DNA of 64,000 nt, taken from NCBI GenBank assembly GCA_021799355.1, contig JAJZAQ010000001.1, forward strand, positions 89,448-153,447, in the 5' to 3' direction. This stretch comes from Pseudomonadota bacterium. GTDB lineage: Bacteria > Pseudomonadota > Gammaproteobacteria > Burkholderiales > Burkholderiaceae_C. Each line of letters opens with the position of its first letter. Within the stretch, counting starts at the first letter, position 1. The position numbers were made by a program, and so were the translations under genes. Shown in pieces: positions 60,673 to 64,000 of this stretch. The notes below the pieces were generated by a model, which did no database searches, had not been told where the DNA came from, and saw nothing but the letters and a program-made list of their open reading frames with translations.

Positions 60673-61431
60673 ATGCAACTGACCGGTCACAGCGCAGTCA
60701 TCAGCGGCGGAGCCTCCGGGCTGGGTGCGGCCACGGCAGCGCGGCTGGCCGGGCGCGGCATGCGGGTGGTCATCGCCGACGTACAGGATCAGGCCGGTGC
60801 GGCGTTGGCTCGGGAACTCGGCGGGCGTTTCGTGCACTGTGACGTCACGGTCGAGGCGGAGGTGCAGGCTGCGGTCGACGCGGCGCAGGAACTGGCGTCG
60901 CTGCGCGTGGCGGTGAGCTGCGCCGGCATCGCCCCGGCGGCGCGCACCCTCGGACGGCAGGGGCCGCACGCGCTCGATCTGTTCCGCCGGGTGATCGACA
61001 TCAATCTGGTGGGCAGCTTCAACCTGGCGCGACTGGCCGCGGCGGTGATGGCGCAGCAACCCGCTCTGGACGACGGCGAGCGCGGTGTCCTCGTCAACAC
61101 CGCCTCGGTGGCGGCGTTCGAAGGGCAGATCGGCCAGGTGGCGTATGCCGCGTCCAAAGCCGGGATCGTCGGCATGACGTTGCCGCTGGCGCGCGATCTG
61201 GCGCGCGACGGCATCCGCGTCATGACCATCGCCCCGGGGATTTTCGAAACCCCCATGCTGCTGGGCATGCCGGCGGACGTGCAGGCGGCGCTGGGGCAGA
61301 TGGTGCCGTTTCCCCAGCGCCTGGGCAAACCGCAGGAATTCGCCGCCCTGGTCGAAGCCATTGTCGACAACCGCATGCTCAACGGCGAAGTCATCCGGCT
61401 CGACGGCGCCATCCGCCTGCAGCCAAAATGA
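60673..61431 (+). CDS. short-chain dehydrogenase/reductase (3-hydroxyacyl-CoA dehydrogenase type-2-like)
   Basis: VISGGASGLGAATAARLAGRGMRVVIADVQ; YAASKAGIVGMTLPLARDLARDGIRVMTIAPGIFETPML. Confidence 0.9.
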   Translation: MQLTGHSAVISGGASGLGAATAARLAGRGMRVVIADVQDQAGAALARELGGRFVHCDVTVEAEVQAAVDAAQELASLRVAVSCAGIAPAARTLGRQGPHALDLFRRVIDINLVGSFNLARLAAAVMAQQPALDDGERGVLVNTASVAAFEGQIGQVAYAASKAGIVGMTLPLARDLARDGIRVMTIAPGIFETPMLLGMPADVQAALGQMVPFPQRLGKPQEFAALVEAIVDNRMLNGEVIRLDGAIRLQPK

Positions 61432-61482
61432 CACCGCGCCGGGCGTGCCGCCATGCCGGCATGCCTTGGGGTGTTTTGCACC

Positions 61483-63375
61483 ATGCAGCAGCGCATTCCC
61501 CCCGGTTTCATCCAGGAACTGCTGGCCCGCGCAGACATCGTCGAAGTCGTCGGCCAGCACGTCCAGCTGAAAAAATCCGGCAGCAATTACAAGGGCCTAT
61601 GCCCGTTCCACGGGGAGAAGACGCCCTCGTTCACCGTCAGCGCGAGCAAGCAGTTCTATCACTGCTTCGGCTGCGGCGCGCATGGCACGGCCATCGGCTT
61701 TCTCATGGAATACGCCGGTCTGGGTTTTGTCGACGCGGTCAAAGACCTCGCTGCGCGCTACGGCCTGACCGTGCCACAGGCGGATCTCGACCCGCAACAG
61801 CAGCGCCAGTTGCAGCGCAGCCGTAGCCTGCAGGCAACCCTGCTCGACGTGCTGCGCACGGCTGACGACTTTTACCAGCACCGGCTGCGGCATAGCGACA
61901 AGGCAAAAAACTATCTCATCGCCCGCGGGGTGCAGGGACAGGTGGCCAAGCGCTTCGGATTGGGTTACGCCCCCGACGATTGGCAGGCGCTGGCGGGGGC
62001 GTTTGCCAATTACAACGCCGATGCGCTGGTGCAGGCGGGGCTGGTGATCGCGCGCGATGCACAGGGCGAGCCGATCGAGCCGCAGGCCGAATCCTTTGCT
62101 GCGGCGCAGCGCCGTTACGACCGCCTGCGCGACCGCATCACCTTTCCCATCCGCAATCTGCGCGGGGAGGTCATCGGCTTCGGTGGCCGGGTGATCGGCC
62201 AAGGCGAGCCGAAGTATCTGAACTCGCCCGAAACCGAAGTCTTCCACAAAGGCGAGGAACTGTACGGACTGTTCGAGGCGCGCGGTGCCATCGCCCGCGC
62301 CGGGTATGCGTTGGTGGTCGAGGGCTATCTCGACGTCGTTGCGCTGGCGCAATTCGGCATCGAGCAAGTGGTGGCCACTCTGGGCACCGCCTGCACTGCG
62401 CAGCAGTTGCAAAAACTGTTTCGTCACACCGGGCAGGTGATTTTCAGCTTCGACGGCGACGACGCCGGTCGCCGTGCCGCACGCCGCGCGATGGAAAATG
62501 CCCTGGCGTTGCTCACCGACACGCGGGTGGTCAAGTTTTTGTTTCTGCCGCCCGAGCACGACCCCGACTCCTATATCCGCGAGCGGGGGGTGGACGCTTT
62601 CGAGCGCGAAATCGCACGTGCGCAGCCGTTGTCGGAATTTTTGTTCGCCAGTCTGTTCGACGGTATCGCGCTGGGCAGCGCCGAGGGGCGGGCGCAGGCC
62701 ATCCATCAAGCCGCTGCGCTGCTGGCGCAAATCCACGCTCCAGCGTTGCGCGGGCAGTTGCTGACCGACCTCGCCCGCCGTCTGGACATGCCGCTGGCCG
62801 ACTTGCGTGAGGTGCTGCACGCGGCCAGCCCGCGTCAGGCCCCGGTAGAGCGGCACACTCCGTCAGGCGCACCACCGGGATTGGCCCCCGATGCGCCACG
62901 CCGTGGCGCGCGCGCACCGCTGCGCGCATTTGCCGCGCCCACCGACGCCTTGCGCCAGGCCCTGCCGCTGCTGCTGGCGCATCCGGCGTTGTGGTGGGAC
63001 ATCAGCCCGGCACAACACGCGCTGCTGGCGCAAGAGTCCGGAGCGCTGCAGCCGCTGGTGCACACCGTGGAAGCCGTGCTGGAAGATCAGCCGGACTGCT
63101 CGGCGGCGGCGCTGTGGGAGGCGTTGCGCGCCGCCGGCCATGCTCCCGAACAGGTCTTGGCGCAGTCGCCCGATCCGCTGGAAATCGAGCCGGAGGTGGC
63201 ACGGCATGATCTGCTGGCCTTGCTGCTGCGCCTGGAGCGCCACAGCGTGCTGCGGCGGCAGGATGCGCTGGTTGCCGCCGGACTGGTCAGCGACGCCGAC
63301 CGGGCCGAGTATCGCAGCCTGGCGGCGCGGTTGCGGGAAATCGACCTGGCGCAGCGCGCTTCCGGTGCCGCGTGA
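61483..63375 (+). CDS. dnaG: DNA primase
   Basis: LKKSGSNYKGLCPFHGEKTPSFTVSASKQFYHCFGCGAHG zinc finger; EGYLDVVALAQFGIEQVVATLGTACT; SFDGDDAGRRAARRAMENAL. Confidence 0.97.
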   Translation: MQQRIPPGFIQELLARADIVEVVGQHVQLKKSGSNYKGLCPFHGEKTPSFTVSASKQFYHCFGCGAHGTAIGFLMEYAGLGFVDAVKDLAARYGLTVPQADLDPQQQRQLQRSRSLQATLLDVLRTADDFYQHRLRHSDKAKNYLIARGVQGQVAKRFGLGYAPDDWQALAGAFANYNADALVQAGLVIARDAQGEPIEPQAESFAAAQRRYDRLRDRITFPIRNLRGEVIGFGGRVIGQGEPKYLNSPETEVFHKGEELYGLFEARGAIARAGYALVVEGYLDVVALAQFGIEQVVATLGTACTAQQLQKLFRHTGQVIFSFDGDDAGRRAARRAMENALALLTDTRVVKFLFLPPEHDPDSYIRERGVDAFEREIARAQPLSEFLFASLFDGIALGSAEGRAQAIHQAAALLAQIHAPALRGQLLTDLARRLDMPLADLREVLHAASPRQAPVERHTPSGAPPGLAPDAPRRGARAPLRAFAAPTDALRQALPLLLAHPALWWDISPAQHALLAQESGALQPLVHTVEAVLEDQPDCSAAALWEALRAAGHAPEQVLAQSPDPLEIEPEVARHDLLALLLRLERHSVLRRQDALVAAGLVSDADRAEYRSLAARLREIDLAQRASGAA

Positions 63376-63768
63376 GCACATGGGGCCAGGGGCGGCTGCT
63401 TCCAGCTCGCGGGCTTTTCAGTAAAATCCACTGTTTGGCGAAAATCGCGGCGAACCCGGCGTTCCCATTGGGGTCGAACGCAAAGGGTGGGGTATTGGCG
63501 GGCGCGATGGAAAGGCGACCGGCAGGCAAATGGGGCAGCAGCAGCGGGGGCGAGAGCGGGCACAGCGGCGAGCGACGCCCAGAGCAGTCGCTGCGCGGTG
63601 TGGCCCATGCGCGAACCGCGGCGCCGCACAGATGATGGCGCAATGGTGTGCCGGTGTCCCCGATTCTGCTGATGGTTCTCCCATTTGAAATTCCCCCCGC
63701 CACCCACATACTGCAATCGAATCGCTTCATCTTTTTCTTGCCGAACTCTCGGTCGGTTGAGGTCCATC

Positions 63769-64000
63769 ATGACAAAAGCCCCTTCCAAAACCCCGGCTTC
63801 CGAAAACGGATCCGCCACGCGTAAAACGTCTTCTGCCGCCAAGGCCGGCGCGAACGCGGCCAAGCCGCGCGACGTCGCTGCGGCCGAGGTCACGGCGGCT
63901 GACACCACGCCAGCGACCAGGCGCGGCGCAGGCAGTGCGGCGCAGGCCACGGCGCAGCCCGCGCCCAAGCGCGGTCGCCCGGCCAAATCGGCCCCGCCTG
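63769..64000 (+). CDS. rpoD: probable RNA polymerase sigma factor RpoD, Lys/Ala-rich N-terminal extension (3' truncated)
   Basis: Open frame MTKAPSKTPASENGSATRKTSSAAKAG...PKRGRPAKSAPP to window end, directly after dnaG; only the disordered N-terminus is visible. Confidence 0.6.
   Translation, partial: MTKAPSKTPASENGSATRKTSSAAKAGANAAKPRDVAAAEVTAADTTPATRRGAGSAAQATAQPAPKRGRPAKSAPP

Noticed and set aside
63087-63986. 299-aa minus-strand ORF over the dnaG end and rpoD start
   Set aside because: Overlaps two genes, compositional artefact; used only as evidence of GC bias.

Overview
GC-rich, gene-dense chromosomal window, most likely from a betaproteobacterium (Burkholderiales-like; inferred from gene content and order, not tested). 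It is mostly core genome: xseB-ispA-dsbB-dxs, mutS, glnA/ntrBC, xthA, panD, ilvD, lgt, 6S RNA/zapA, yciB-bolA-ppiC, tRNA-Arg(TCT), sodB, xseA, exbBD-lpxK-trm112-kdsB-adk, dnaG and the start of a probable rpoD. I saw no CRISPR array, rRNA, transposase or prophage. Regions worth a second look: (1) two separate Zn/Mn ABC importers, each preceded by a Zur-box-like palindrome, one apparently in an operon with zinc-independent folE2; (2) a Fur-box-like promoter driving an outer-membrane barrel, flavinylated carrier, ApbE and membrane cytochrome-like cluster; (3) an orphan AMP-ligase/ACP/NadE-like/HemK-like operon in which the HemK NPPY motif is APPY; (4) a structured leader plus proline-rich leader ORF in front of a divergent NRAMP-family transporter; (5) an FNR-box-preceded phasin/AhpD-like/PPK2/MFS/H+-ATPase/Usp/FNR-like cluster, with a matching FNR-like box in front of the Usp pair at the left end; (6) a 6S RNA followed by a PIN-domain ORF; (7) a porin frameshifted at a G5 tract in its signal peptide; (8) a glnA promoter with two NtrC sites and a sigma-54 element. 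All family calls come from reading the sequence; no database search was run.
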